This document shows, piece after piece, positions 9,105 through 20,975 of a stretch of DNA of 50,422 nt. Under the pieces are notes generated by a model. The model made no database searches. It saw only the letters and a program-made list of their open reading frames with translations, and was not told where the DNA came from. The translations under genes were made by a program, and so were the position numbers. The DNA comes from Phaeoceros laevis. Its lineage: Eukaryota; Anthocerotophyta; Anthocerotopsida; Notothyladales. Within the stretch, counting starts at the first letter, position 1. Each line of letters starts with the position of its first letter. The stretch spans positions 239,354-289,775 of the forward strand of contig JBNGIQ010009496.1 of the NCBI GenBank assembly GCA_049999765.1. The letters are read 5' to 3'.

Positions 9105-12100
9105 TCAACGTGCAGTTCTAAGAACAAGGGCTTGGGTCACAAACCTTGTGATCAGACGCAGCACGGTATGAACTTCCTCTAGATCCCAAGGAGCTCGGAG
9201 CTCAGAGTACTGCCTTACCCATTCAGAACAAAGCTCTGCCACAATATCATACCGATTGGCACTATCCGGAGATTCGGGGGAAATGAATGAGACAAGTGAC
9301 AGCAAAATTCCTGAAAGGCGATGTTGGCCGTCATGGTACTGAGAAGCAAGAAATCTTAGTATGGCTGAGCAGGCAACACCCTCATCTTCAAAAAGAGCTA
9401 CCCACTTCGGTGGATGTCCATGCCAAAGGTCCCCATGCACACCATCAAATTTGCAGGGATCCAATCCGTGTGGCCCTTGTATTGTTTTTTTTTCTGTTGC
9501 CTCCGCAGGAGACAGGGCTTTCAAGCTCCAAGCGCTACCAGAGACTAAATCTGGAGGACCAATTACACTGTGCATGCCTTGTCCTCTTGAAGGTGGTGCA
9601 TGGGCAGGCAAGATTTGCATAACTTCCCTTTTCAAGTCATCTGGCAACTGATTTAGAACCTCCATATCAACCTGGGTAATTGAGGTGGGCATAAATTGAC
9701 CAACATGAGTAGATGCTTGTGGACGAGATCCACCCCCTCCAGTAGGAGGCCTCTTGCCCCTCGGTCCAGGCTGATTTGCCTCAGCCTACGCAATAAATTT
9801 GTTTAGCTTCTTGTTGAGAGAAACATGAACATAGCTCTAGATAACAAGAATACCTGAGCAAGTCTTGAACCTCTCTGCCTTTCCATGGACTTTTTTCGGG
9901 TCCGCGGCAGTGATGTACTTGATCTGTAGGAGAACAAAAGGAATTCGTAGTTAACGACATAGTCAACAGAATTTCATGCACCTTAAAAGCCAACAACAGC
10001 AAGAGTCACCTCTTGACATTCGGAGCAACGGCTACTTGATCAGAGCGTTTTTCATACTCGCGTTCCAACTCACGACGCAGTGCAAGGGGCAGTGCTGAGA
10101 GAACAGCATGATCCAACTGCATTGTAACAGACTGTTAGCCTTAGCATAGCCACATAACCTCCTTGTAGCTAATTGTATCTGGACGCATAAGTACCTGTGA
10201 TGCAGGAGGTAGAGCTTCTATTCTGCCTTCTTGTGGAGGGATTGTTATCACATTGCCAAGAAACTCCCTTGGCCTTGGTTCAGGAGACGCAGGATCATGT
10301 TCCCGTTGTTTCCGATCCACAAATAATTGCACAGCGCTCTCATCTAAGTTTGTTGGACCTTGAACAGCTGCTTCCTCATCAACAGCTAACTCAATCCGAG
10401 AGGAAGATGCACTATCTGGGTCCTTCCTCCTGGCCACACTGCATTCTCCAAGCTCTCCACTGTATGCATGTTGGATCTCAGAAAGAATGTCTGAAGGAAG
10501 ACAGGCTAGAACCGCGTGATCGAGCTGAGAAACTGGTGGCAGGCCCAACTGAGTCCTTACAGCCTGGGCAACCCCAGGCTGAGGAACCCTTGGCACTGCA
10601 CCACTGCTGCAACCTTGTAAATTTTCAATATCACTAGCATTAATGGCTCGGTCCTTGAATGGCATAGCTTCATGACCCAAAACTGCTGGATCCAGAGTTT
10701 CCGTCGCAACAATGGCTGCCTTCTTTCCTTTTATTTCTGTAGACAAGTTCTGAACCCGTATCCAAGATTCCAAGACTCGCTGCCCTGGACCACCTGCATC
10801 CAGTTGCATACCAGTTACATGCCACGCCATGTAAACAGGTACATAGAGATCAAAGCACATATAGTGGAAATAGTTTCACCTCCAGAGGTATGGCGTGCCT
10901 TCACTGGTTCCAATCTGGTCACTTGCAAGCCCACTCCTCTCACTTCACAAACATCTGACATAGCAAAACCTTCCTCAATTTACTTATGCACAACAAGAAT
11001 GACTACAAAACGATGCGTCTGCATATGAATCATACCGAGATTCAATGAGGCAAACAATTGCCGGCTAGCTCGAAGCAGAACATCAACGTTATCAGTTGCA
11101 GAAGAGACCTGTGGTAAAAATGAAAATATCCTTCCACATAAGACTGTATATTTCCTGCAGCAACACGTCATGAACTGTAGCAGTTTCTTTACCGTAGCTG
11201 AGCGACTCATGCTATCACAGATTCCACAACCCATGAACTTCACAGGCTCGCCAACACCTTCCTTCCGCTTCTTAATCTACATCACAGGGTTGTTTCAGAG
11301 AGACTACTCTAGTATCCCCAACCAGCCCACGACATTGGTCTTTCCGGTAAGACAAGCTCATGTACCTTCAGTGTAAATGTTCGACCCAGGACACTAGCAT
11401 TCCGCAAGCGCTCTGACACTTCCCCACATAATTTGACGAGAAAATTTTGAGCCTGCACAGCGAACCATCTGTAACTGGTGAAATACTTAATAGCTCGGCT
11501 TGAATATACAACTTGAAGGAACGTTCCTGTCAAGGATTATATTGAACGAAACATACATCCTTTTGACAGGAAAATCTCACACCCCAGTTCACTTCAGCTC
11601 CAATGGACTTCCTCTCCTGATAGGGCAGTCACATGAGTACACAGACCACAAACATCATATATGAAACTAGCAAGCGCACCACAACTGGGTTCACAGCCTT
11701 CGAAGGGTTACCTGGGGAGGCTGAACCTGGCGCTCGTCTATAGCCCGAGAAAAACACCACAGCATGTTACCTGTTTTTAAACCAAAATCCCTCTGAAGTG
11801 CTTCCTGCAAGTAAAGGAAAGTGTATCAGACACCACACCCAAATGAAATCCGATACGCGCACTTCTCTTCTTTCTGTCCTTTTACATCTCTCTGTTGATT
11901 CCCTCACACTTTTGAGGGATTGTCCACCTTTGAGCAGATTCTAAGTTGGCCACAGGTCGAAATGCCTTGATCCTGGAGCTTTTCTTTTAAATTCCCACCT
12001 ACTCCAGGCAGGTCTCCCACAGGAAGAGTTGACATGAACTGGTCTACCTACATCACATTTGATGGACGTGGTTAGAACTGGAACCAGCTATATTACATTA

Positions 12101-14882
12101 CCAACAGATGGGTAATGGAGTTAGGATAGTCAACTTTGCACACAGGTAGATGGTGTACCTCATCAGGCATTATGTGAAACATCCCATTTGGTTTTGCTTT
12201 CTTAGTGGCTAAGCGTGCTAGAAGCATATTCCCTCCGACACCAGCACTCGCAGTGCATTTTGTGGCAGCAAAAATTTCCTGCCGTATGGCAGATGCAATA
12301 GCATCGGGATCTCCGATTCCAGTCACATCCACATATGCCTCATCACAGCTGACGGCCTACAGCAGAATTAGATTCTAGTTGGACAAATCCAGGTCACATG
12401 AGACAGGGTTGAATGACATGTAACCAATGAGTACCTGAACGATGTTGGAATGCTGATGGAGTATTCGATACACTTGCTCTGCAACCTGAAACAAATAAAA
12501 GCAAAAAATCGCAGATTCATATTCTGAACTGATGATAGTGAACAGAGTTTCTGCAAAGGTGGAGAAACAAATATGACGTACAGCAACAATTTCTCTGCAG
12601 TTACCTGCTCATACCCTTCAAAATCATATGGCACTATTGTCAGGTGAGGACATTTTGACTTTGCACTTCTAACGAACATTCCTGCAGTAATTCCTGCACA
12701 CAATACGTTTGCGCAAGAGTTGTACACATCAACACCAGGTCATTACCATTAACCATACCAAGTTATCAGGAATTTAATCCAGACTTGGCGGTTCACTAAC
12801 CGTAGGTCCGGGCAGGGTAGTTTGCTGACGATATTTCAGCTGTCCCTACAGTGCTAGCAGAATGACAAACCGCTACAGGCTTTCCACTCAAATCTGGACG
12901 GTCCCTTATAGCCACCGCCACAAAGAAACAATCCTGTAACATGATGAGACCATTACATTTCAAGGATAAAAATGACATGCTGAATTGTTAAGCAAGCTGC
13001 AGCATGCCATAGTTGCAACGTCTGCCAAGACCTGCACATTACCATGTCGATATGGATAACTGCTGGGCTGGCAGAAGGGTCTGCGTGAATTGGTTCCTTG
13101 CTTTCCAGATGTGCATCTTTTGTTCCAAACAAATCCTTGTACCGATTTCGCCATGTCCCGATGAAATGAAGCCTCGAGTACTGCAGTTCAAAACCACACA
13201 GATAGTGCTGTAAACTTGTTGCTGCCAGCAAACAAACGGCCTGCGATTAGCAAACCATTTGCTCTGGTTGACAACTCTACCAAATCGTGGCAACACATAC
13301 CTTATAGTAGTTGTGGACAAAATTGGGATCACCCAATGTGGAATGTGCGCTGTGACCCTTGCTTGGGCTCTCTTTAACTTGAGGCACTTTGCTCTCAGTC
13401 GCCTCTGATAAGCTCGTACTGACATCAGTTACAACGATTGGAGCTCCAACATCCTTCACATTCAGAGTCATCATATTTCAGACTGGACCAATTGCTTTTC
13501 AAAACGGTCTCCAAGAAGATCAGCTGCATTGCAGCCAACCTCAGGCCTACCTCAGCCCTTTGCACCTCCCCCTTAGCATCAAGATCATCTTCCTCCTGGA
13601 CCTCATCATCCACAACGTGCTCAATCTCTCCAATGTCCATGTGTAACTCTGCAGGCTGCACAGGAATGCGCCTGTCAAGTTCCTCACTAACATCGTGACT
13701 CTCGTCCAACACCGGCATTTCCCCTTCTTCAGCCAAATTCTCTAGGTGGCTGTGGTTCTCAGACACGACATTCTCCTTCGGAGCAAAGTATGTTCCAGAA
13801 ATGGTCCGTTGGTTAGGATGCTGATACGCAATTCGCTCCAATTCATACCCTCCATCTGGCAACCCGTTGAAGGTTATTTCATGCCATCATCCCAATGGTT
13901 TAAGGAAAACCAAACCATACATTCACTCTCCACGACGTACGCATCAGCCACATAGAGTGTTTATTTGATGAACCACTCACAAGGAAGGCGTTTGCCGGCC
14001 TTTATGCTGTCAACAATCCAGCTGGGCTTCACAATGGGCAACCCTCTGCTTAGCAGCCTGCACAAAAGCACGCAACCATGGTGAGATAAGTGAGAAAGTC
14101 GTTTCTTAGCTTGCTGGTCGACCCCAGTGCAACATAAACCAGTACCTGGGGTCTTTGATCTTGCTGTCAGGGAGAGTGCTGCATATGACATGAGTCACCC
14201 GTGATCTGGCAAAGTAGTTTTCAAATATGCCACCGTATTGCAGCATGAGATGGCGCAGTTCCTGAAGTCGCACAATGTTAGAAACAAACAACCCATGACA
14301 AGGAAGGTCCCAAAGGAAGTCCAGGTGACGAACCTGGTGTGAAGGGATGGTGAAGCCATCCACATATATCGAGACTCCCTCGAAAATCTTTAAAGAACAC
14401 GAGGGGACACCAGTCGCTGCAACGTCCAGCGGCCCCTGAACAGCATGCTGAGCTGCCACAGCAGAATTGGCACCACTGCAACTTGCACCTCGTTCAGACC
14501 CCACCCCCGTTCAAAATTGGACAAAGAAAACCAGAGGAAGGGGCCAGAGGAAGCTACCTCAGCAGACTGTTGGACGCATCACCGTGGAATTGCACTCTAA
14601 GCTTGCGAATCTTTTCAGACATGTATCTGAGAGACCGAAGGGTTGCTCTAAAAATGTCAGCTCATTCCTGTACGCTCTCACTGTAAATTGCCCACAGTTT
14701 CACGGTGCAGAAAAATACCTTCCAAAGTCCCCAAACCCGATCTCGTCATCTTTCCTGGGCCTGCGCTGAGCAGCTTCAAGCGCCCGAGAGGGCCACAGAG
14801 CCATACCCCCGGCCTGCTTGCCTTGCTGCGCATCACCATCGTCATCTTCCAACTTCCTCTTGCCTTTCCTTGAATCAGCCAT
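9105..14882 (-). CDS. REV1: DNA repair protein REV1 (Y-family translesion polymerase)
   Basis: A many-exon minus-strand gene from ATG 14882 (MADSRKGKRKLEDDD) to a stop at 9105. Domains in order: BRCT (14450-13960; FEGVSIYVDGF, PSWIVDSIKAGKRLPC); the linker GDPNFVHNYYK and SRLHFIGTWRNRYKD; polymerase core with AVIHIDM/DCFFVAVAI split by an intron at about 13040/12930, GTAEISSANYPARTYG and SCDEAYVDVTG (about 12350), which supply the catalytic acids; LPGVGGNLKEKL near 12000; little finger to about 10900. Three LP-type ubiquitin-binding motifs follow: LDHAVLACLPSDIL (about 10520), LDHAVLSALPLALRREL (about 10110) and VDMEVLNQLPDDLKREV (about 9670). The REV1 C-terminal domain (FVTQALVLRTAR end) binds other polymerases and REV7. 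REV1 inserts dCMP opposite abasic sites and scaffolds translesion synthesis in the nucleus. Exon edges were checked only at some junctions. Confidence 0.93.
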
Positions 14883-15640
14883 TCACCGCCGCATCCATCC
14901 ACGCCCCTGGGTTTGTTTTCTCACATCAAATTGCGAGTGAGAGACAAGGCCCTTGCTCACAGTGCCTGCCACAGGGGAGTTGACTAGTCTGACTGTCTCA
15001 TGTGCATGAGCACCACATCTGCAACTGAAATGGCACCACGTTTTTGACACTTTGACTTCAAATAAGTTTCTGGAGTATCGGAGCTCTTTCATTGGTCGAC
15101 GTGTGAACAGCAACTTCGGTTTCTTGTGGTTTTTCAGCCTGCCGCTCTTGATTTCCCCACTGCCGGGCCCGGGATCCTAGTTTTTGATACACAGTCTTTT
15201 GCGAAATCGACCTGTACAACCAGGAAATTGACTCGATTCAGTCGATTGTGGTCCCGAGTTCTGAGTCCCGAATCCCGACCATGTTTCGGTGTTGGATTCA
15301 CTGCCTGAACACAGCAGTTTAAAAAATTATGGGGCTTCCTTATGAATTCTCGGTTGCCCGCAATGCTTGAATTTACAAAGCTGCACGCGTGTTTAGAAGA
15401 GCAACAAATAGGCATCTTGCAAATTCATCTTGCCCGCCATGTCAAGATTATAGCAGACCAGACCATGGCCAGAAGCTCCAAGGTGCTATCTTTTTGTACG
15501 AGTTCCTCAATGTAGGAGTCCGGACAGGCTTCCAGTTTGGCATCTATCCCATTCAAGTACTACAGGGGAAGTGTCAAATTCCAGCTCCCCGGATTTAATC
15601 CATGTAGCACCTCACTTGTACTTGCGGGGCACAGTCACAT
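14883..15640. other. Intergenic, REV1 upstream region
   Basis: About 750 bp between the REV1 start and the F-box relic. It should hold the REV1 promoter. I see no supported gene or obvious repeat. Confidence 0.5.
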
Positions 15641-16600
15641 GTCGGCTATGGCTACACAGTCAGAGGCAATCTTGTACCAGGTGGTGGTGGAGGAGAAGCT
15701 TGAAGATGCAACAGTACAGTCACGGGTGTGGGCGCTGATGCCCCAAGAGTTGGTGGAGACAGTGCTCCTGTCTCTGCCCTCATCCAGCCAAGCCCGATTC
15801 CGCTGTGTATGCAACCCATGGGAAGACGTAATGAGCTCTCCGGCATTCAAAAAGCAGAGCTCGTTGATGCCCTTGCCTCAAGGCTGGTCAATCTCCATAC
15901 TACGCCTTCCAGGAAACGAAAGAAGATTGCCCGAGGAGCTTAAGGTGCGCAAGCTGGACTTTCCGGGATACACCCTACCACTGCTCCTGGAGGGACAATT
16001 ACTGGAGCGTGGCCAGTCATGCTGACATCGTCGCAGCGGCTCATAGGAGACCTGAAGATCTCCAGGATCAACCTACGGTGTACCGGTTGTTATGCCATTA
16101 GCAGCGCCGGGTAGCTCACAATTGGTTAAGATTCTTTCAGAAGCGGGCAAGTGAGTTGCTGGCTGCTCAACATTGCTGACAGGAGCTTCCAGGATCTGCC
16201 TCAGCTGGTGCTCCAACAACGGAACCCTAGTACTGAGCAAACCCGTGGCCTGGTGCGGATTTGGGTGCGGGAGATGGAACGCAGCACTTGTGTGCAGGTG
16301 TCTTTCTGCAGCTGGGACGTCACCACCCTCTACACCTACTGCTCCGTCTCCACCAAGTGGCACACAGTTGAAGCTCGTCCAGGGGAAGTTACTACGTTTG
16401 CGCTGTGGTCGCTTAGCGCAAGGGGGCTACATCATGTATGATGATCAATACTCCCGCGTGATGTATCTGTGGGAGCCTGAGAGTCTTCCGCAACTCCACT
16501 CCCGGTGGTTCCCGACAGCAGGGCCCGTCTCTTCTTCAGCCTTTCAAGCTCCTGCACCGACGCTGTGTTCTAGTGCTTGAGGTGGAGTGCATACCCTCGC
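15640..16600 (+). pseudogene. Frameshifted F-box/kelch-like gene
   Basis: An F-box is readable as ALMPQELVETVLLSLPSS followed by QARFRCVCNPWEDVM (about 15735-15840), but that frame stops at 16023. The expected downstream part continues in other frames: WLLNIADRSFQDLPQL, then TTLYTYCSVSTKWHTV (about 16150-16380), then YDDQYSRVMYLWEPESLPQL (about 16440-16500). These are typical of the C-terminal part of plant F-box/kelch-type proteins. At least two frameshifts and stops divide it, so it is a pseudogene unless short introns rescue it, for which I found no clean junctions. It would have encoded an SCF ubiquitin-ligase adaptor. Confidence 0.6.
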
Positions 16601-17089
16601 CAGTTCCCTCTTGCTTACCGAGTCAAACATGACGACCATGGTGGTGGGACAATCTCACAGGTGCACGCTTCTTTGCTCATAGAAGTAAAGAAGTGCCTGA
16701 GGTGACAACAAAGTCTCGCAGTTGCCCCGACTTGGCATGAACATCTCCATACAATATTTGTTCTTGCCAGCCGCCTGGCAATCTTGACGGAGTGCGGGAC
16801 AAGCAGGCCTTGGTACTATTCGCCACTGCCAAGCAACTTTCTGTTGGGCCGAAGCATGAGAAGTTTTCCCAAGTGGTACTCATTAAACTACAAGATAAAA
16901 AAGTGCAGAAATCAGAACACAAACAAGGATTTGCATTCGCAGAGAAATTGACAGCAGGCACCTCCTCACCCATGTAGGACGTACCTGCATTTCACTCTAG
17001 ATCTGGGCACTCGACAAAGATGATTGTCTTTGGAAGAGAATGGTTGCATCTTCATGCAGCAAAAAGCTGAGCTCGAGAGCATCACATGT
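16601..17089. other. Intergenic, no gene seen
   Basis: About 490 bp between the F-box relic and the PPR tail fragment. Only short frames without recognisable content. Confidence 0.5.
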
Positions 17090-17361
17090 ATGTTTGCAGT
17101 GACTTCTGGGGCGCTCAGATGTGGGAGGAGGCAAAGGAGATGCAGGCAAGGAGAGTGAATTCCAAGGCATGGAAGCAGCCAGGCCAGAGCTGGTGGACTG
17201 ACTTGGGTGGAGTTGTGCACACATTCATCGTCGGGGATGAGAGGCATCCTGAGAGTGAAGGTAACTATGCAAGGCTGGCACTATTGGTGCCAAAAATGAA
17301 GAAAGAAGGCAACTCATGTTTGCGGTCAAGGGCATCGGCAGACCAGTCTTCCACTGCCGTC
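17090..17361 (+). pseudogene. Orphan C-terminal PPR (E/PG-box) fragment
   Basis: The frame around 17110-17310 reads MWEEAKEMQARRVNSKAW, GQSWWTDLGGVVHTFIVGD and LVPKMKKEGN, which matches the end of the E2 motif and the PG-box region of the PPR gene at 37.8-40.5 kb (MQEAANEIQALRVRTQAW, GQSWWTDTAGVVRTFTVGD). No PPR repeats precede it and no deaminase domain follows before the stop, so it is a detached piece. It shows that PPR copies have spread and broken well outside the 27-40 kb region. Confidence 0.75.
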
Positions 17362-17720
17362 TGAGCTAGGCATCTTTGATTGACATACTTTCCACCATAC
17401 AGTCGTAGCTGGACTGCAGCCAAGTGCAAATTGTGCAAGGCATGGAAAGTGGGTTCAGAAATGTCTGAGACCGTTGCGTTCTCTGTGTTGTTGTTTTTGA
17501 AGTCAAGGGCTAAAGTGGACAATGGAGGACACGAAATGCAAAATTTCAAATCTTCGAAGATTTACAGAATCGCATTGGTGTTTCACTGTTACTGAGAAAC
17601 CCAGACCGGCGACAAAATTAAGGTCGTCCTCAGTGAGGAGGGCAGCAGTAAGATCATTGAGCTACAATGTACAATCTCTACAAGCAAGCTGAGAGAATGA
17701 AGCAAATGAGAAAAATATGA

Positions 17721-19763
17721 CTATGACGAAGACTCCGGAGCGGAGGAAAGATTCATCAAATAACGCAAGTCATTTTCAGTAAGACCGTTGTCCCCCACAT
17801 TTGCTATTTCTCCTCGTCCGAGTGCTAAGTTGACCATCGCCTTCTTTCTCTGCTGAATCTTCAATACTCTCCCTTCCACAGATTCTTTCATGACAAAGCG
17901 TGTCACTCTCACAGGCCGGGTTTGCCCAATTCGATGTGCACGATCAATCGCTTGGTCCTCCACAGTAGGGTTCCACCATACATCCAGCAGTAGGACATGA
18001 GAGGCTGCCACCATATTGAGCCCAAGGCTGGCAGCTTTGAGAGACATTATAATCACACGTACCTGTGGCATATTATTGAAGTCATGCACTGCGGAATCAC
18101 GAGCTGCAACTGACATTGTTCCGTCCAGTCTACGGTAGCAAATTCCTATCTCTTCCAGCTGGATTTCCAGCACATTTAACATGCCACACCATTGGGAGAA
18201 CACAAGAGCCTTTTCTCCTTCGGGCATCTGTATAATTTTTTGCAATGCAGCATCAATTTTGCTGGAAGACCCCCACTCTGACCTATCAGGTTCTTCTTTC
18301 TTTATCTCATGGCTTTGCACCTCCACATGATCCTTCCCCTCTGCCTTGCCGCACACAGGACAGACTTCTCCTTCGACACAATCCTTACAGAAAGCATGAC
18401 TGCAAGACAGGACTGCTGGCTCTTGCACAACGTCATGGCAAGCGTCACAAAGTGCTTGTGTAGGAGGAGCTTTTGAGCTGTTCCCTTCTGCTTTCCACCT
18501 CGTCACCAAGCTTGGATGATCACAGGCTTGCCGTAATCGAAGCAGCTCAATCATACATTTCAGAAACTTGCTCACCATGGTCTGGATGCCAACAAAATCA
18601 AGGATCCTATCTTTAAGGTCTTCCTCCAACTTTTTGTAAAAGACTTTTTCTGCCGGGTAGAAATCAACTTCCTCCACAACTACAATCCGCGGAGGAAGGT
18701 TCAGGATGGGCTCCCCGTTGATGGAAGTCGTTTTGGTGCGTCTTAGAAGAATGTCCTTGAGCACTCTTCGGACCTCAGTGTAAGCCTTTTCCATATTCAT
18801 CTTGCTATGCAAGACGATTTCGTTGTGGAAATGTTCGTACACCTCATAGGGCTTGTGCTGCAAAAAACGCAGGTAGCTGTAGAGATCGTGGATCTTATTT
18901 TGCAAAGGAGTTCCGCTTAAGCACCACCTCCGGGATGTATCGAGGTCCCAAGCCGCACGGGCTGTGATTGTTGATCCATTTCTTATGAACTGTGCCTCGT
19001 CCAATACCACACGGAACCATGTGATTTTAGACAGGGCCCCTTTCTTCTTCTTATTAGCTAAGCCTTTCTCATCATTCCCTTTTGATCGTGACTTGCTACT
19101 ATCACCCTCCTCAGTTGCCTCCAGATTTAGCCTCCTGCCATCACTAGAGCCCAGACCTCCTTCCTTGAAGGACTTGGCCGTAGGATTTTCGATTGCTAAA
19201 ATGGCATACGTGGTAAAAACCACATCAAACTTGGCTATGTCCTCAGCAACCTTACTCCTCTTCGGCCCATGGTGAACAGTGAATGTCAGATTTGCTGCTT
19301 TACTCACCTTGGTTCGCAGCTCCTCGGCCCACTGCCGGAGTACACTTGTCGGACACACCACCAGGGTTCCTCCCTGCAAGTTGTCAGGCTCTACACACTT
19401 GGGTGAACGATTTTTCAGTATCAGAGCAATAGTGGATATGGTCTTACCCAAGCCCTGATCATCTGCCAAAATTCCTCCCCTAACAGCCTCCGATGATGCT
19501 TGCTCGCGATTTTGCATCCAGAATAATGCTATTCGTTGATGCTTGAGCAGAGGAACTCTGAGAAGGCCGTCTTCCAAATCTGCTTCGTCTTGTGGCTGTT
19601 CGTCGCCTTCTTGGACAGTAGTAGTGCGTGCTTTCTTCGAGGCAGTAGCAATAGCTGTGCGTGCATTATAGGACGCCCGCTTCCTTTTGTTGATTTCCGC
19701 AGATCGTTCAGCCATAATTTGCTTCATACGCATCTTTCCCTTGCTCGTGATGGTGATCGTCAT
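17721..19763 (-). CDS. SNF2-family helicase with embedded RING finger (RAD5/CHR27-CHR28 type)
   Basis: Intronless, 680 residues from ATG 19763; the frame is open 33 codons further but without an ATG. Order: basic N-terminus; LLKHQRIALFWMQNRE and GGILADDQGLGKT, with DQGLGKT at 102-108 (Walker A); VVLDEAQFIRN with the DEAQ box at 255-258; RRWCLSGTPLQN; a C3HC4 RING (CDACHDVV...CSHAFCKDC...CPVCG, Cys439 to Cys471) between the helicase lobes; then the helicase C lobe with AASLGLNMV and RAHRIGQTRPV. The LADDQGLGKT wording is that of Arabidopsis CHR27/CHR28-like proteins. Such proteins remodel chromatin or repair intermediates and may act as ubiquitin ligases in the nucleus. It is shorter than those relatives at the N-terminus. 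Confidence 0.9.
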   Translation of the reverse strand: MTITITSKGKMRMKQIMAERSAEINKRKRASYNARTAIATASKKARTTTVQEGDEQPQDEADLEDGLLRVPLLKHQRIALFWMQNREQASSEAVRGGILADDQGLGKTISTIALILKNRSPKCVEPDNLQGGTLVVCPTSVLRQWAEELRTKVSKAANLTFTVHHGPKRSKVAEDIAKFDVVFTTYAILAIENPTAKSFKEGGLGSSDGRRLNLEATEEGDSSKSRSKGNDEKGLANKKKKGALSKITWFRVVLDEAQFIRNGSTITARAAWDLDTSRRWCLSGTPLQNKIHDLYSYLRFLQHKPYEVYEHFHNEIVLHSKMNMEKAYTEVRRVLKDILLRRTKTTSINGEPILNLPPRIVVVEEVDFYPAEKVFYKKLEEDLKDRILDFVGIQTMVSKFLKCMIELLRLRQACDHPSLVTRWKAEGNSSKAPPTQALCDACHDVVQEPAVLSCSHAFCKDCVEGEVCPVCGKAEGKDHVEVQSHEIKKEEPDRSEWGSSSKIDAALQKIIQMPEGEKALVFSQWCGMLNVLEIQLEEIGICYRRLDGTMSVAARDSAVHDFNNMPQVRVIIMSLKAASLGLNMVAASHVLLLDVWWNPTVEDQAIDRAHRIGQTRPVRVTRFVMKESVEGRVLKIQQRKKAMVNLALGRGEIANVGDNGLTENDLRYLMNLSSAPESSS

Positions 19764-19864
19764 TTCTGAGGCGGATGTATACGTTTGCGATGAGACCTCC
19801 TGCCTCTGAGCAGCAGACGAGAGCAGCAAACAAGAACGAAATGCGTGAGCAAAGTTCGGCAAAC

Positions 19865-19890
19865 TTATATAACTAGTATTTGTTTATATA
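19865..19890 (-). promoter_or_regulatory. Two TATA-like boxes upstream of the SNF2 gene
   Basis: On the minus strand, TATATAA occurs at 19890-19884 and again at 19871-19865, about 100-127 bp upstream of ATG 19763. That spacing would place transcription start near 19835-19860 and supports the ATG at 19763 as the first in the mRNA. Confidence 0.4.
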
Positions 19891-20108
19891 GGTAGAACTG
19901 CAGAGCTATGTTTAAGCCCTACCGAGAAGCAAGTTTAGAAAGTTCTCCAAACTTACAAAAGTCATCCAGTGGAGGCGAGAACGGATGGAGGAGCTTTTAC
20001 TACTTTTTACTTACTCTGAAAGGTCTGTTCTACTTTTACCGCTCTCTTAGGGCTAACTTCTAGGGAGGTCCGAGTCGTTCTCGAGACCTGTTCGTCTACT
20101 CTCTTGAC

Positions 20109-20396
20109 ATGGATTCGCCGGAACCGTTGATCCATTTGTACAGGTTGGATCACGGCAATAGCCAGAAGGAGTTGGTGGCTTCCCAGTCGATGCCTCAAAG
20201 AAACCGCGGCCAGGACGTTGTGAAGTACGGATATGTGGATGTATGCAGAGCGCAGGTTGTTGGAAACACGGTGTTGATGCTGGTTCGCAACAATTTGCAC
20301 GCAAAGCATTCCCCTGATATTCCTCAATGCAACGTTCTGGTTTACCACATCTTGGAAAGGCTCCTGCAAATGGCTTCATTCGGAGCTTCATCCTGA
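20109..20396 (+). CDS. Hypothetical 95-residue protein
   Basis: An ATG in good context (gacATGGat) opens a 95-codon frame containing VVKYGYVDVCRAQVVGNTVL and HILERLLQMASF. I do not recognise it. It lies head-to-head with the SNF2 gene. It could be the first exon of a longer gene, but I could not follow a second exon. Treat as tentative. Confidence 0.3.
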   Translation: MDSPEPLIHLYRLDHGNSQKELVASQSMPQRNRGQDVVKYGYVDVCRAQVVGNTVLMLVRNNLHAKHSPDIPQCNVLVYHILERLLQMASFGASS

Positions 20397-20975
20397 AATG
20401 TTCTTACGCTGGTTTGAGAACCCTGCTTCGCTTGCGATTGAACATTCCACATGTAACTTATTGTCGATCCACAAATTTTGAACTTGCAGCTTACACTCTT
20501 GTCACCCAAGCTTGTCAATCTGACGAATTCCTAACTCGTATCTGAAGTTTCTAAGAGCACCTGCTGCTAAGTAATTATAGGATGTGGTTTAGCAGCAGGT
20601 CTAGGATATTTGCGAATCAGGTTACGCATCTTTTGCGCAATCTGATTCGCTCATTCATCTTAACTACTTTGTCGGTTTCTCTTCGACCCCTTCCCTGCAA
20701 TGAGATGCTGTCTCTTTCCATGCTGCAGCACAGCACAGCAAGAGGGATTGCAAGTCAAAAAGTTGCTTGTTACTAGGTACAAGTCACCTCTCCAACTTCG
20801 ACACGTGTCCGAAGGAGCAATCACGACCAGTTCAGCTGCTCGGCTCGTGGGGAGAATGGGCGAGAGAGTAGGGGCCAGACACTTGAGTGGTTGCCAAGCG
20901 GCCTCGTCGGCTCGTGACGTTAAACAATTATTATAGGCCGTCTTCCTCGGTCCTGAAGCACATTTGCCCGCAACA
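20397..20975. other. Intergenic, upstream of polyphenol oxidase
   Basis: About 580 bp without a supported frame. It probably holds the promoter and 5' UTR of the polyphenol oxidase. Confidence 0.5.

Noticed and set aside
19764-19862. Extension of the SNF2 protein by 33 codons
   Set aside because: No ATG in that part, and TATA-like boxes lie only 2-30 bp upstream of it; ATG 19763 fits better.
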